DNA from: Ruminococcus sp.
Lineage (GTDB): Bacteria > Bacillota > Clostridia > Oscillospirales > Acutalibacteraceae
NCBI GenBank assembly: GCA_017403985.1
Contig: JAFRDE010000020.1
Coordinates: 124,001 to 188,000 of the forward strand
Reading direction: 5' to 3'
Length of the DNA stretch: 64,000 nucleotides
The notes beneath the pieces are model-generated. The model saw only the letters and a list, made by a program, of their open reading frames with translations. It was not told the DNA's origin and searched no databases. Shown in pieces: positions 36,060 through 44,795 of the stretch. Numbering within the stretch: position 1 is the first letter of the stretch; each line of letters starts with the position of its first letter. A program made the translations under genes and the position numbers.

Positions 36060-36137
36060 GGTCGATCATTTATACAATCCCTCACCCGCGTGACACAAGT
36101 GTTCCCGCGGGAGCTCCCTTTACCAAAGGGAGCCTTT
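36060..36137. repeat. GGCTCCCTT-family element between galK and galT
   Basis: Read on the minus strand: GGCTCCCTTTGGTAAAGGGAG, then a stem CCCGCG/CGCGGG in place of the GTCAGC/GCTGAC stem of other copies, then TGAGGGATTGTAT and ATGATCGA. The end overlaps the 5' extension of galT. Confidence 0.8.
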
Positions 36138-36142
36138 GAACC

Positions 36143-37426
36143 CTATACTATTTTCACGCCGCCGACGGGCCGGACGCGCAGCGCCTGACAGCTGCCTTCG
36201 CCGAACAGTTCATCCATCCGGGCGGTATATTCCGCGGTTTTATCCACAGGCACAAACGCCTGTATCGTACCGGCGAACCCGCCGCCGTGGACACGCACCG
36301 CGCCGTTCTCGCCTAAGACAAGGCGGCTGACGGCGATCGCGAGAGGGATGCCCTGCTCGGTCGGTTTTTTCGCGGCATAGAGATTCTGCAAAAGGTTCGC
36401 GGAGGAGTCCGCGCTCTGCCGATACAGCGCAAAGAAGCGGTCGATATCACCGCTTTCCAGCGCCTCAGCCTCCTCGATCGCGCGGCGGTTCTCGCCGAAG
36501 AAGTGGATCGCCCTGAGGATGGCGCGGTCGCTGACCTTGCCGTGGAGCGCGGGGATCGCTTGATAAAACGCCTCTTCATCCACCTCGCGCAGTACCTCTT
36601 TACCGAAATACGCCGCGACCGCCTTCATCTCGGTCGGCACCGCGACATAGTCGTCGGTCAAATCGGAATGGCTGCCCTTTGTATCGGTGATACAAAGGCG
36701 GTAGCCCGCCTTTTCAAAATCGAATTCGTGCTTTTTGACAACAGGGTTTTCGGTATCGCGGAAGTCTATAAAGACAAAGCCGCCGACGGAGCAGACCGTC
36801 TGGTCGAGCAAACCGCTGCCTTTGCCGAAATAAACATTCTCGGCGTACTGTCCGATCTTGGCGATCTCAATCGCTCCCGCCTTACCGCCGTTATACTGCG
36901 TGTCGATGATCGTGCCGACAAGGGTCTCGAACGCCGCCGAGGACGACAGCCCGCTGCCGCCGAGAACGTCGGAGGTCACATAAGCGTCGAAGCCGCCGAT
37001 ATGCACGCCCATTTGAGCAAACCGCGCGGCGATCCCACGGATAAGGGCGATCGTCTTACCCTTCTCCTCCTCATGCACCGACAGGTCGGACAGGTCGATC
37101 TCGTTCATGCCGTAGCCTTCCGAGATCAGGCGGATCCTGCCGCTCTCACAAAACGCGACGACCGCCGCGGCGTCCGTGTTGATCGCCGCCGCCAGGGCGC
37201 AGCCGTGCTGGTGATCGGTATGATTGCCGCCGATCTCGCTGCGGCCGGGCGCGGAAAACAGATGGAGCTCATCATGACCGGGAAAGCTTTCACAGAAGCG
37301 TTCCACGGCTTTCTGCCAGCGCGCAATCTGCGCGTTCAGCGTCTTTTCATCACCGCCGTACAGCGTCGTTAACTGCTCGTTAAACCCGCCGTCGTTCAAG
37401 CGTCTGATCAATTCTTTTGCCGTCAT
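36143..37426 (-). CDS. galK: Galactokinase
   Basis: A 427-residue GHMP kinase that makes galactose-1-phosphate. The galactokinase signature is APGRSEIGGNHTDHQHG (59-75). The ATP motif is LGGSGLSSSAAFE. The C-terminal motif is RVHGGGFAGTIQAF. Start at 37426 follows GAGGGGTGATCGT. First gene of a galK-galT pair. No regulator gene or operator is recognised beside it. Confidence 0.96.
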   Translation of the reverse strand: MTAKELIRRLNDGGFNEQLTTLYGGDEKTLNAQIARWQKAVERFCESFPGHDELHLFSAPGRSEIGGNHTDHQHGCALAAAINTDAAAVVAFCESGRIRLISEGYGMNEIDLSDLSVHEEEKGKTIALIRGIAARFAQMGVHIGGFDAYVTSDVLGGSGLSSSAAFETLVGTIIDTQYNGGKAGAIEIAKIGQYAENVYFGKGSGLLDQTVCSVGGFVFIDFRDTENPVVKKHEFDFEKAGYRLCITDTKGSHSDLTDDYVAVPTEMKAVAAYFGKEVLREVDEEAFYQAIPALHGKVSDRAILRAIHFFGENRRAIEEAEALESGDIDRFFALYRQSADSSANLLQNLYAAKKPTEQGIPLAIAVSRLVLGENGAVRVHGGGFAGTIQAFVPVDKTAEYTARMDELFGEGSCQALRVRPVGGVKIV

Positions 37427-37579
37427 ACGATCACCCCTCAAAATAATCACCGGTACCGGTCACTTGTCGCTTGTCATGATTCTATTGTCCTATATTCTCT
37501 GCCGGTTGTCAATAAGACAGGCTGGCTTTTTGCGAAAAAATGTATTATAATATGATAAATTTGTCAAAGGCGGTATCAT

Positions 37580-38329
37580 ATGAAAAAACCTATTGTTATC
37601 CTCGGACCGATGGAAAGCGAATCGGCTCTGCTGATCCATCATCTGGAAAACAAAACGGAACACAAGATCGGCGCGTTCACCTACTTTAAAGGATCTGTCG
37701 ACGGCTATCCCGTCGTTGTCTGCCGCACCTATATCGGCATGGTCAACTCAGCCGCGGCGACAGCGCTGGCGATACAGCATTATGATCCCCTATGCGTGAT
37801 CATCCAAGGCACCTCGGGCGCGCATAATCCCGCACTGCATCAGGGCGATATCGTGCTGGGCGAAAGACTGATCCATGTCGGACGCTTCTTTACCCCGCAC
37901 CGCGACGTCGGCGAGGGCTCGGACGCTTTTCAATGGGAGCCTCACGGCAGTGAGATCGTCACCGTCGCGCCCGGCGAAGACACCGCTGTCCTGTACAGCG
38001 ACAGCCGCATTATCGATATTGCTCAGACTGTTCCTTATATGGGCGGCAGGGTGATCCGCGGGTGTATCGGCGCGGCGGATATCTGGAACAAGGAGCTGGA
38101 TATGCTCGCCCATTTGCACCGCACCCTCGGTACCGACTGTGAGGAGATGGAAGGCTTCGGCGTGGCGCAGGTATGCGCGCTGTTCGGCGTTCCCATGGCG
38201 GATATCCGCGTCATCAGCAACAGCGAATGGCACCCTGAGGAAGAATTCAACGAAAAATTCGGCGAACAGTGTCAAATGTTTGTACTGGAAGTCATCCGCC
38301 GCCTTATTGCGGAAAAGACGCTGATGTGA
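37580..38329 (+). CDS. 5'-methylthioadenosine/S-adenosylhomocysteine nucleosidase-like protein
   Basis: A 249-residue nucleoside phosphorylase-fold protein. The N terminus MKKPIVILGPMESE and VIIQGTSGAHNPALHQGDIVLGERL match MTA/SAH nucleosidases; CEEMEGFGVAQVC supplies the ribose-binding Met-Glu pair. The usual catalytic Asp near SNSEWHP is less clear, as the motif reads ISNSEW rather than ISDxA. It could therefore act on another nucleoside. Start follows AAAGGCGGTATCAT. Confidence 0.82.
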   Translation: MKKPIVILGPMESESALLIHHLENKTEHKIGAFTYFKGSVDGYPVVVCRTYIGMVNSAAATALAIQHYDPLCVIIQGTSGAHNPALHQGDIVLGERLIHVGRFFTPHRDVGEGSDAFQWEPHGSEIVTVAPGEDTAVLYSDSRIIDIAQTVPYMGGRVIRGCIGAADIWNKELDMLAHLHRTLGTDCEEMEGFGVAQVCALFGVPMADIRVISNSEWHPEEEFNEKFGEQCQMFVLEVIRRLIAEKTLM

Positions 38330-38380
38330 TAGAATAAATAGTGTTTTGTATGAAGAAAAGTGAAAAAATTTTCCTGTAAG

Positions 38381-38505
38381 CTGTCATTGCGAGGCTCCCA
38401 ATGGAGCCGTGGCAATCCCACAAACAGGGAATAAACCTTTCTGTTACATCAAACGGTATTAAGAACAAGGGGATTGCCACGGGCTGAAGCCCTCGCAATG
38501 ACTCT
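38381..38505. repeat. TGTCATTGCGA-family element upstream of fumC
   Basis: Begins GTCATTGCGAGGCTCCC, has GTGGCAATCCCACAAACAGG inside, and ends GATTGCCACGGGCTGAAGCC then GCAATGAC. Terminal sequences are inverted. Related copies lie at 124-190, 19433-19556, 39956-40113 and 62790-62843. Confidence 0.85.
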
Positions 38506-38529
38506 GTTTCTTTTACGATGGAGGACCAT

Positions 38530-39903
38530 ATGGAAAAATACAGAATCGAACGCGACTCGATGGGCGAGATGCAGGTACCCGCAGAGCGGTACTGGGGCGC
38601 CCAGACACAGCGCAGCTTTGAAAACTTCCCCATCGGATGGGAGAAGATGCCTAAGGAGATCATCAGCGCCTTTGCAGAGCTGAAAAAAGCGGCGGCGCAG
38701 GCGAATCATGAACTCAAGCCCGAAAAGATGACCGAAGAAAAGTGCGCGGCGATCTGCGCGGCGTGTGACGAGATCATCGAGGGAAAACTCACACAGGAGT
38801 TCCCCTTAGTCGTCTGGCAGACGGGCTCCGGCACCCAGAGCAACATGAACGTCAACGAGGTGATCGCCAACCGCGGGAATGCCATCGCGGGCAAGCGCCT
38901 CCTGCACCCGAACGACGACGTCAATATGTCGCAAAGCTCCAACGACACCTTCCCCACCGCCATGCATATTGCGGCGGCAGCGGCGATCCGCGGCGAACTG
39001 ATCCCCGCGGTCGATGTGCTGATCGGAACGTTCGAGCGCCTTGAAAAAGAGAACGAGGGCATTGTCAAAAGCGGCAGAACACATTTGCAGGATGCCGTCC
39101 CGATCGCTTTCTCACAGGAGATCAGCGGCTGGCGCGGGATGCTGGAAGCCGACCGCGAACAGCTCGAAAAATCGCTCTACGGTTTGTATCAGCTCGCGAT
39201 CGGCGGCACGGCGGTCGGCACGGGACTGAACGCACCCAAGGGCTTCGGCGAAACGGTCGCCAGAAAGCTCAGTAAAGCGACATGGCTGCCCTTTGTCAGC
39301 AATCCCAACAAATTCCACGCGCTGACCTCGCTCGATAGGATGGTATTCGCGCACGGCGCGATGAAGGCGCTGGCAGCGGACATGATGAAGATCGCCAACG
39401 ATATCCGCTGGCTCGCGTCGGGTCCCAGATGCGGTATCGGCGAAATATCCATCCCCGAGAACGAACCCGGCTCGTCCATCATGCCCGGCAAGGTCAATCC
39501 GACCCAGTGCGAATCGATCACGATGATCGCCGTGCAGGTGATGGGCAACGACGCTGCGATCGGCATGGCGGCGTCGCAGGGCAACTTCCAGCTCAACGTC
39601 TTTTTACCCGTGACGGCGTATAACTTCCTGCAATCTGCAAGGCTTCTGACCGACGGTATCCTCTCTTTCAACGAGCGATGCGTCGGCGGGATCAAGGCGA
39701 ACAGGGAGAAGATGAGTGAGAACCTGCACCGTTCGCTGATGCTGGTCACGTCGCTGAATCCGTATATCGGCTACGATAACGCCGCGAAGGTCGCGAAAAA
39801 GGCATATAAAGAGAACCTCTCCCTCAAAGAAGCCTGTCTGGAACTGGGCTTCATGAGCGAAGAGGAATTCGATAAAGTATTCCATCCGGAAGAGTTAGTG
39901 TGA
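38530..39903 (+). CDS. fumC: Class II fumarate hydratase
   Basis: A 457-residue fumarase interconverting fumarate and malate. Signatures: TGSGTQSNMNVNEVIANR, SSNDTFPTAMHIA, SGRTHLQDAVPI and GSSIMPGKVNPTQCE. ATG at 38530 is chosen; the ATG 12 bases upstream contains the binding site GGAGG. It is followed by malic enzyme in the same direction, consistent with malate metabolism, although a repeat separates them. Confidence 0.97.
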   Translation: MEKYRIERDSMGEMQVPAERYWGAQTQRSFENFPIGWEKMPKEIISAFAELKKAAAQANHELKPEKMTEEKCAAICAACDEIIEGKLTQEFPLVVWQTGSGTQSNMNVNEVIANRGNAIAGKRLLHPNDDVNMSQSSNDTFPTAMHIAAAAAIRGELIPAVDVLIGTFERLEKENEGIVKSGRTHLQDAVPIAFSQEISGWRGMLEADREQLEKSLYGLYQLAIGGTAVGTGLNAPKGFGETVARKLSKATWLPFVSNPNKFHALTSLDRMVFAHGAMKALAADMMKIANDIRWLASGPRCGIGEISIPENEPGSSIMPGKVNPTQCESITMIAVQVMGNDAAIGMAASQGNFQLNVFLPVTAYNFLQSARLLTDGILSFNERCVGGIKANREKMSENLHRSLMLVTSLNPYIGYDNAAKVAKKAYKENLSLKEACLELGFMSEEEFDKVFHPEELV

Positions 39904-39955
39904 TAAGCCTTCCCCATGAGGAAATGTCGTCAACTAAAGCGTTTTAATGTATTAT

Positions 39956-40113
39956 TGTCATTGCGAAGCCCGAAGCCGTCCTCATAAGAGGACGGTGCCC
40001 CGAAGGGGCCGGCTGTGGCAGTCCCCTTGGCGCTTGCTTACGGTTTGAAGGAAAGGTACAGTCCCTCTTTGTGGGATTGCCGCGTCGGGCTCAATCGCCC
40101 TCCTCGCAATGAC
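39956..40113. repeat. TGTCATTGCGA-family element between fumC and malic enzyme
   Basis: TGTCATTGCGAAGCCC at the left and CTCGCAATGACA at the right. It carries an extra inner hairpin, GCCGTCCTCATAAGAGGACGG, compared with the copy at 38381. Confidence 0.85.
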
Positions 40114-40134
40114 AGCAACGGAAAGGATAAATAT

Positions 40135-41310
40135 ATGAACATCAGAGAAAAATCTTTACAGAAACACTATGAATGGCAGGGCAAGATCGAGGTGATCTCC
40201 CGCGCGCCGATCGAAACCCGCGAGGATCTCTCCCTCGCCTATACCCCCGGCGTGGCGGAACCCTGCATGGTCATTCATGAAGATATCAATAAAAGCTATG
40301 AGCTGACCCGCCGCAGCAATCTGGTGGCGGTCGTCACCGACGGCACCGCGGTGCTGGGACTCGGCGATATCGGTCCCGAGGCGGGTATGCCCGTGATGGA
40401 GGGCAAATGCGCCCTGTTCAAGGAATTTGCCGACGTCGACGCGTTCCCGCTGTGCATCCGCAGTAAGGACGTAGACGAGATCGTCCGCACCATCTATCTG
40501 CTCTCGGGTTCCTTCGGCGGCATCAACCTCGAGGATATCGCAGCGCCGCGATGCTTCGAGATCGAGCGCAGGCTGAAAGAGATCTGCGACATTCCCGTTT
40601 TCCATGACGACCAGCATGGTACGGCGATCGTCGTATCCGCTGCGCTGCTGAACGCGCTGAAGCTCGTCGGCAAAAAGATGGACGAGATCAGGTGCGTCAT
40701 CAACGGCGCAGGCTCGGCAGGCGTCGCGATCTGCAAGCACCTGATGAACATGGGTCTGAAAAACGTCGTGATGGCCGACAGCGTCGGTATCCTTTGTGAA
40801 GGCGACGCGCGTCTAAATCCGGCAAAGGCGGAGATTGCCGCCGTCACCAACCGTGAAAAGCTCACCGGAACCCTCGCCGACGCGATGAAGGGCGCCGACG
40901 TCTTTATCGGCGTATCCGCTCCCGGCGTGGTCAGCGAAGATATGATCCGCTCCATGGCGGACAAGCCGATCGTCTTTCCGATGGCGAATCCCACCCCGGA
41001 GATCATGCCCGATCTGGCAAAAGCCGCGGGTGCGACGGTCGTCGGAACGGGACGCTCGGACTTCCCGAACCAGATCAACAACGTACTGGCGTTCCCGGGC
41101 ATCTTCCGCGGCGCGCTGGACTGCCGCGCCTCCTGCATCAATGAGGAAATGAAGGTCGCGACCTCTTACGCGCTCGCTTCGATGATCCCCGAAAGCGAGC
41201 TCAGCGCCGACAACATCATCGTATCGGCTCTCGACAAGAGCGTGGGCAGAGTGGTCGCCGACGCGGTCATCAAAGCGGCAAAAGAGACCGGCGTCGCAAG
41301 GATCGGTTGA
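40135..41310 (+). CDS. NAD-dependent malic enzyme
   Basis: A 391-residue malate dehydrogenase (decarboxylating) of the short bacterial type. Motifs: [42 protein letters not shown], and the dinucleotide site [14 protein letters not shown]. It makes pyruvate and CO2 from malate. Cofactor (NAD or NADP) is not certain from sequence. Start at 40135 follows GAAAGGATAAAT. With fumC upstream it may route fumarate to pyruvate. Confidence 0.95.
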   Translation: MNIREKSLQKHYEWQGKIEVISRAPIETREDLSLAYTPGVAEPCMVIHEDINKSYELTRRSNLVAVVTDGTAVLGLGDIGPEAGMPVMEGKCALFKEFADVDAFPLCIRSKDVDEIVRTIYLLSGSFGGINLEDIAAPRCFEIERRLKEICDIPVFHDDQHGTAIVVSAALLNALKLVGKKMDEIRCVINGAGSAGVAICKHLMNMGLKNVVMADSVGILCEGDARLNPAKAEIAAVTNREKLTGTLADAMKGADVFIGVSAPGVVSEDMIRSMADKPIVFPMANPTPEIMPDLAKAAGATVVGTGRSDFPNQINNVLAFPGIFRGALDCRASCINEEMKVATSYALASMIPESELSADNIIVSALDKSVGRVVADAVIKAAKETGVARIG

Positions 41311-41426
41311 CACACAGTAGTTTTACAATAAACTACCTTGATGCATGTACATAATTCCCTCGCTTTGAGCATCTCGAAAAAAGTCAATTCTCCCCTACGG
41401 GCTATATCTTTGCAAGCAGAGGTATG

Positions 41427-41474
41427 ATAAATATCAACTGGTCACTTGCCACTAACCACTGGTCACTAATAAAA
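41427..41474. repeat. Heptamer-type repeat arm, CTGGTCACT
   Basis: Units ACTGGTCACTTGCCACTAAC and CACTGGTCACTAA. It is a single arm of the CAGTGGT type, lying just upstream of the methyltransferase start and occupying the place of its binding site. Confidence 0.55.
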
Positions 41475-41475
41475 A

Positions 41476-42264
41476 ATGAAGCTCACACATATCGACAACC
41501 AAAATGAATTCGACTTCGGCAGGACGTCCGAAAACTACGCCCGCTACCGCGATATCTATCCACAGAGCATGTATGACAGGCTCGTCGGGATGGGTATCGG
41601 CAAAGAGGGCCAGCATATCCTCGACCTCGGCAGCGGCACAGCGGTTTTGCCGATGAATCTGTATCATACCGGCGCGTACTTCACCGCGACGGATATCGCG
41701 CAGAATCAGATCGCGGTCGGCAGAAAGCTCGCGGAACAAAAGAAAATGGACAGGATCTCTTTTCGGGTTTGTTCCGCCGAAAATACCGGCTTCGACGACA
41801 ACAGCTTTGACGCGGTAACGGCGGTACAGTGCTTTCCCTACTTTGACGGGGAGAAAGCGGCGGCGGAGATCTTCCGCGTTCTGAAACCGCGCGGACTGTT
41901 TGGCAAGATCCTGATGGACTGGCTGCCGAACGAGGACAGAGTGATCGCCGAGATGATCGCGCTCGTACAGCGGTACAATCCCGCGTGGAACCCCGAGGGC
42001 TTCAATGAATATGCGTATCATTTCCCCGAATGGGCAAAAGACCGATTCACCTGTGAAAGCGTCATCTCCTATGACGAAGCGCTCAGCTTCACCAAAGAAA
42101 TGTGGCTGGGCAGGGTGTTGACCTGCCGCGGCGTAGGGGCTTCCCTATCGCCTGAAAAGGTATCCGGGTTCGAAGCGGAATACCGCGGGCTGCTCGACAA
42201 ATATGACGAACCCCTGCGCCTGAAGCATCGCATCCATATCGAACTGTACCGTTCAATCAAATAA
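41476..42264 (+). CDS. Class I SAM-dependent methyltransferase
   Basis: A 262-residue methyltransferase of the type 11/ubiE-like group. Motif I is HILDLGSGTAVLP; the second acidic motif is FTATDIAQNQI and motif III is FDAVTAVQCFPYFD. The substrate is unknown. The start at 41476 has no good binding site because a repeat arm ends there; expression may depend on a leaderless or weak start. A terminator follows. Confidence 0.85.
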   Translation: MKLTHIDNQNEFDFGRTSENYARYRDIYPQSMYDRLVGMGIGKEGQHILDLGSGTAVLPMNLYHTGAYFTATDIAQNQIAVGRKLAEQKKMDRISFRVCSAENTGFDDNSFDAVTAVQCFPYFDGEKAAAEIFRVLKPRGLFGKILMDWLPNEDRVIAEMIALVQRYNPAWNPEGFNEYAYHFPEWAKDRFTCESVISYDEALSFTKEMWLGRVLTCRGVGASLSPEKVSGFEAEYRGLLDKYDEPLRLKHRIHIELYRSIK

Positions 42265-42271
42265 TAAAACA

Positions 42272-42314
42272 GACCGATAAGCAGTATAACAGCTGCCTAT
42301 CGGTCATTTTTTAT
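42272..42314 (+). terminator. Terminator of the methyltransferase gene
   Basis: Stem GACCGATAAGCAG / CTGCCTATCGGTC with a loop TATAACAG, followed by ATTTTTT. Confidence 0.9.
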
Positions 42315-42465
42315 ACTATTTTTCGATAGAAAGTAGACAATTATTATCGAGGATAGTTTTCGCAAGACAAGGCGGACGACGCAGGCAGGCCGGCGCCTGT
42401 CAAGGAGTCCAACGATGGATTGCGGAAATCAAGCCGATAAGAATGTCGAGTTTTTATTGAAAATT
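42315..42465. other. Unexplained conserved-looking intergenic segment
   Basis: About 150 bases between convergent genes, with GACAAGGCGGACGACGCAGG and GGCCGGCGCC (palindromic) followed by CAAGGAGTCCAACGATGG. It codes for nothing convincing. It has the look of an intergenic repeat or a small structured RNA, but only this copy is in the window. Confidence 0.3.
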
Positions 42466-42469
42466 AGTA

Positions 42470-43744
42470 TTATACTTTTTGTTTGCGCCGTTCCTCCGAG
42501 CGGCAGATCCGTTTGTATACCGGCTTCATCGTCAGGCCCTGGATCGCCGTCGTGAAGAACACGATCGCGTAGGTGCCGCCGAGAATGATATAGTAAATAT
42601 TCTCCGGCACGATTTCTTGTGTGCTCATCGCGAGAGCGATAGACAAGCCGCCCCGCAGTCCGCTCCAGGTCATCAGCTTGATGAAATTCAACCGGCTGAA
42701 GCCGTCGGGTATCTTGCCCATGATCAGCGACGAGAGCGCTACGCTGCCCGATCTGGCGATAAAGTTCGCGAGGATCGCGATCAGCGACAACAGTATGACG
42801 TTCTGCATTTGCATGATATGAACAAAGGATAATCCGATCATCACATAGAGGATAGAGTTCATCAGGACGTCAAGATTCTCCCAGAAATAATCAAAATGCT
42901 GCGCCTTGACCGAGTCGTCATCGGGACAGAACTTCGCCCGCAGCGCCGAGAACATGATGCCGCAGACCACCGATGCGATCGCTCCGGAAAAATCGAACCG
43001 CTCGCAGATCAGATAGGAACCCGAGACCGCCGTCAGTGCGGCGGCGATCGCCAGCGCGTTGTTTTTGGAAAAGCGGAAAACGATGAAGCAAAGGGCGGTC
43101 ATCACCATGCCGACGACTACCGCGCCGAGAACTTCTCTGAGCATAACGCTGAAAAAGCCCTGCGACGCATCTGCCGCCGCCATACCCGAAAAGCAGACGA
43201 ACAGCGCGACGCCGACACCGTCGTTGAAGAGGGATTCCCCCTGGATCAGGAAGGATGTTTTTTGCGGTAAGCCGAATTTGTTGAGGATGCTCGTGGCGGC
43301 GATCGGATCCGTCGGCGCGACGATGCTGCCGAACATCAGACAGACGGGGATGGACAACCCGAGTTTGAGCAACAGGGACGCGCAGTAGAATAATAAACCG
43401 TAAAACACCGCGCCCAACAGCGTGCATACAAAGGAAAGGACCGTCACCTGCCGCGCCTGCTCTTTGAAATCCCCGAGCTTCATGTGACAGGAGCCGGCGA
43501 ACAGCATAAAGCAGATCCCGCCCTCCAGCAAAAAGCTCTCGATATCAAATAATTGCGCCTTTTTCAATAGATCGCCTACGCCGGTTCCGGTGAACAGCAC
43601 TGTTCCCGCCAGGATCAGCAGCCCGGCAATAACGGAGAAAAGCATCAGCGAGATCTCGTAATTCAGCTTGGTGAACTTTTCATTAAAGAAACCGAATACG
43701 CAAACGATCGCGAGTACGATGACAAAGGTAATAAAGGTATTCAT
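42470..43744 (-). CDS. Cation:proton antiporter, CPA1 family
   Basis: A 424-residue membrane protein with about 12 hydrophobic segments. Family hallmarks are APTDPIAATSILNKFG, GESLFNDGVGVALFV and the C-terminal TWSGLRGGLSIALA. The conserved Asp pair lies in NDGVGV. Likely a Na+/H+ or K+/H+ exchanger. The ATG at 43744 is preferred on N-terminal hydrophobicity; a start at 43765 adds seven residues and neither has an ideal binding site. Confidence 0.9.
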   Translation of the reverse strand: MNTFITFVIVLAIVCVFGFFNEKFTKLNYEISLMLFSVIAGLLILAGTVLFTGTGVGDLLKKAQLFDIESFLLEGGICFMLFAGSCHMKLGDFKEQARQVTVLSFVCTLLGAVFYGLLFYCASLLLKLGLSIPVCLMFGSIVAPTDPIAATSILNKFGLPQKTSFLIQGESLFNDGVGVALFVCFSGMAAADASQGFFSVMLREVLGAVVVGMVMTALCFIVFRFSKNNALAIAAALTAVSGSYLICERFDFSGAIASVVCGIMFSALRAKFCPDDDSVKAQHFDYFWENLDVLMNSILYVMIGLSFVHIMQMQNVILLSLIAILANFIARSGSVALSSLIMGKIPDGFSRLNFIKLMTWSGLRGGLSIALAMSTQEIVPENIYYIILGGTYAIVFFTTAIQGLTMKPVYKRICRSEERRKQKV

Positions 43745-43849
43745 AGATGAGCCTGCCTTATCCATAATTGATTCACAAATATTATTATATCGGAAACTCC
43801 GACGATTTCAACTGCTTTTTCAAAAAACGCCGACATAAAAGCACCCTGT

Positions 43850-43878
43850 CTTTTTGCGACAGAGTGCTTTCATCAGGG
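43850..43878 (-). terminator. Terminator of the small 43899 gene
   Basis: On the minus strand AAAGCACTCTGTC-GCAAAAA-GACAGGGTGCTTTT, a long stem with one wobble and a T-rich end. Confidence 0.7.
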
Positions 43879-43898
43879 GTATTTGCAGCATAAGCCGA

Positions 43899-44063
43899 TC
43901 AATCCAGCAGATAATCCTCCGCGCTGTCCATTGCCGAGAGAAGATCGTCGTCAAAGTCCAGCTTGCTGATCGCGAGAAACATCGCGCAGTCGGAGCATTT
44001 CGCGCGGCCGTAGCTCCCGGTATTCTCAGCCAAACGGCTGTAAAAGCGTGCGTCATCAAACAT
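43899..44063 (-). CDS. Small acidic protein with CSDC motif, 54 residues
   Basis: Starts ATG at 44063 after GAGGTGATTTT, within AT-rich upstream sequence. The protein begins MFDDARFYSRLAEN, contains KCSDCAMFLAISK and ends in an acidic stretch DFDDDLLSAMDSAEDYLLD. The Cys pair CxxC and acidic tail are all that can be said; the family is not recognised. A terminator hairpin follows directly, which supports it as a real gene over the longer, unrelated frame that overlaps it. Confidence 0.65.
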   Translation of the reverse strand: MFDDARFYSRLAENTGSYGRAKCSDCAMFLAISKLDFDDDLLSAMDSAEDYLLD

Positions 44064-44474
44064 AAAATCACCTCATAAAAATTTTTCAATACAGCTGACA
44101 GGCTATTTTTGTTCCTGTGATTTAATTATATTTGATGATATTGCCCATAAACGGGACTTTGAGGCGCGGTGTCATATTTTTCAGCATTTTAATAAAAACT
44201 TCCTTGATGCAAGCACTAAAGTGTCAACCGGACACTTTACCTTCGCTTTACTCGGGCGGGGTATCACACCCATCAAAACTGGTCACCGGTCACTTGCCGC
44301 TGTTCACTAAATATCGGAATCAAAATGCAAACGATAAAAAGTGATGTTAAAAAGCAAAACAATCATCACTCTATTCATTGTTATATTATTCCATAGGCAG
44401 ATTTGTATGATTTTGCGGTATACACAAATACTATTTCTGCAAGTTTTTGTAAACCAAAACAAGGAGATTCAGAT
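44064..44474 (+). promoter_or_regulatory. Region upstream of the split spoVT with a sigma G-like promoter
   Basis: GTATG (44405-44409), 17-base spacer, AATACTA (44427-44433) resembles the sigma F/G consensus GMATR-17/18-CATAMTA with one mismatch in each box. A hairpin AGTGTC-AACC-GGACACT lies at about 44218-44238, and a CTGGTCACCGGTCACTTGCC heptamer-type arm at about 44278-44312. The binding site AAGGAGATTCAGAT precedes the ATG at 44475. No other gene is seen. Confidence 0.55.
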
Positions 44475-44651
44475 ATGAAAGCAACAGGAATCGTCAGACG
44501 CATCGACGACCTCGGCCGCGTCGTCATCCCCAAGGAAATCAGAAGGACCCTGCGCATCCGCGAGGGCGACCCGTCGCTGACAACATTGAAGAATTGGCAA
44601 ATATTCTGCTTCGCACTATTGGATTTAGCTAAAAGAATGGGCTGGGATTAG
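44475..44651 (+). pseudogene. spoVT: 5' part of interrupted spoVT (codons 1-33 plus 25 element-encoded codons)
   Basis: The frame reads MKATGIVRRIDDLGRVVIPK and on to RTLRIREGDP (residue 33), the exact SpoVT N-terminal DNA-binding domain. It then leaves homology with SLTTLKNWQIFC and stops at residue 58. The missing part, beginning LEIYTATDGEVIFKKYSP, lies 16.2 kb downstream at 60747. Joining the two at GACCCG gives a 180-residue protein, against 178 in B. subtilis. SpoVT is an AbrB-family transcription factor of late sporulation. The 58-residue product holds most of the swapped-hairpin domain but lacks its second half, so it is probably inactive unless excision occurs. Confidence 0.93.
44568..44573. 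repeat. Left attachment core (attL) of the spoVT element
   Basis: GACCCG, within GGCGACCCG. The same six bases occur at 60741-60746 within GGTGACCCG. This is the only sequence common to both junctions and marks the crossover region. Confidence 0.85.
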
Positions 44652-44713
44652 TACATATTGACGAAAACGACTTTTTATCAATGTGTATTCACAAAGGCAA
44701 CTTATTTCTGACA

Positions 44714-44757
44714 TTGACAGGCTCGGCGCTGTTTTCATAACGCCGAGCCTGTCAATT
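44714..44757. terminator. Bidirectional terminator inside the left end of the element
   Basis: Stem TTGACAGGCTCGGCG / CGCCGAGCCTGTCAA with a loop CTGTTTTCATAA, followed by TTCTTT. It ends transcription from spoVT 5' on one side and from hipA on the other. Confidence 0.9.
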
Positions 44758-44795
44758 CTTTATATTATTCGAGATTCATACAAACCTTGAGAATT

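Noticed and set aside
43820..44089. 89-residue minus-strand frame at this position
   Set aside because: No binding site and low-complexity translation. The overlapping 54-residue frame (43899-44063) has a GAGGTG binding site and a terminator right after it.
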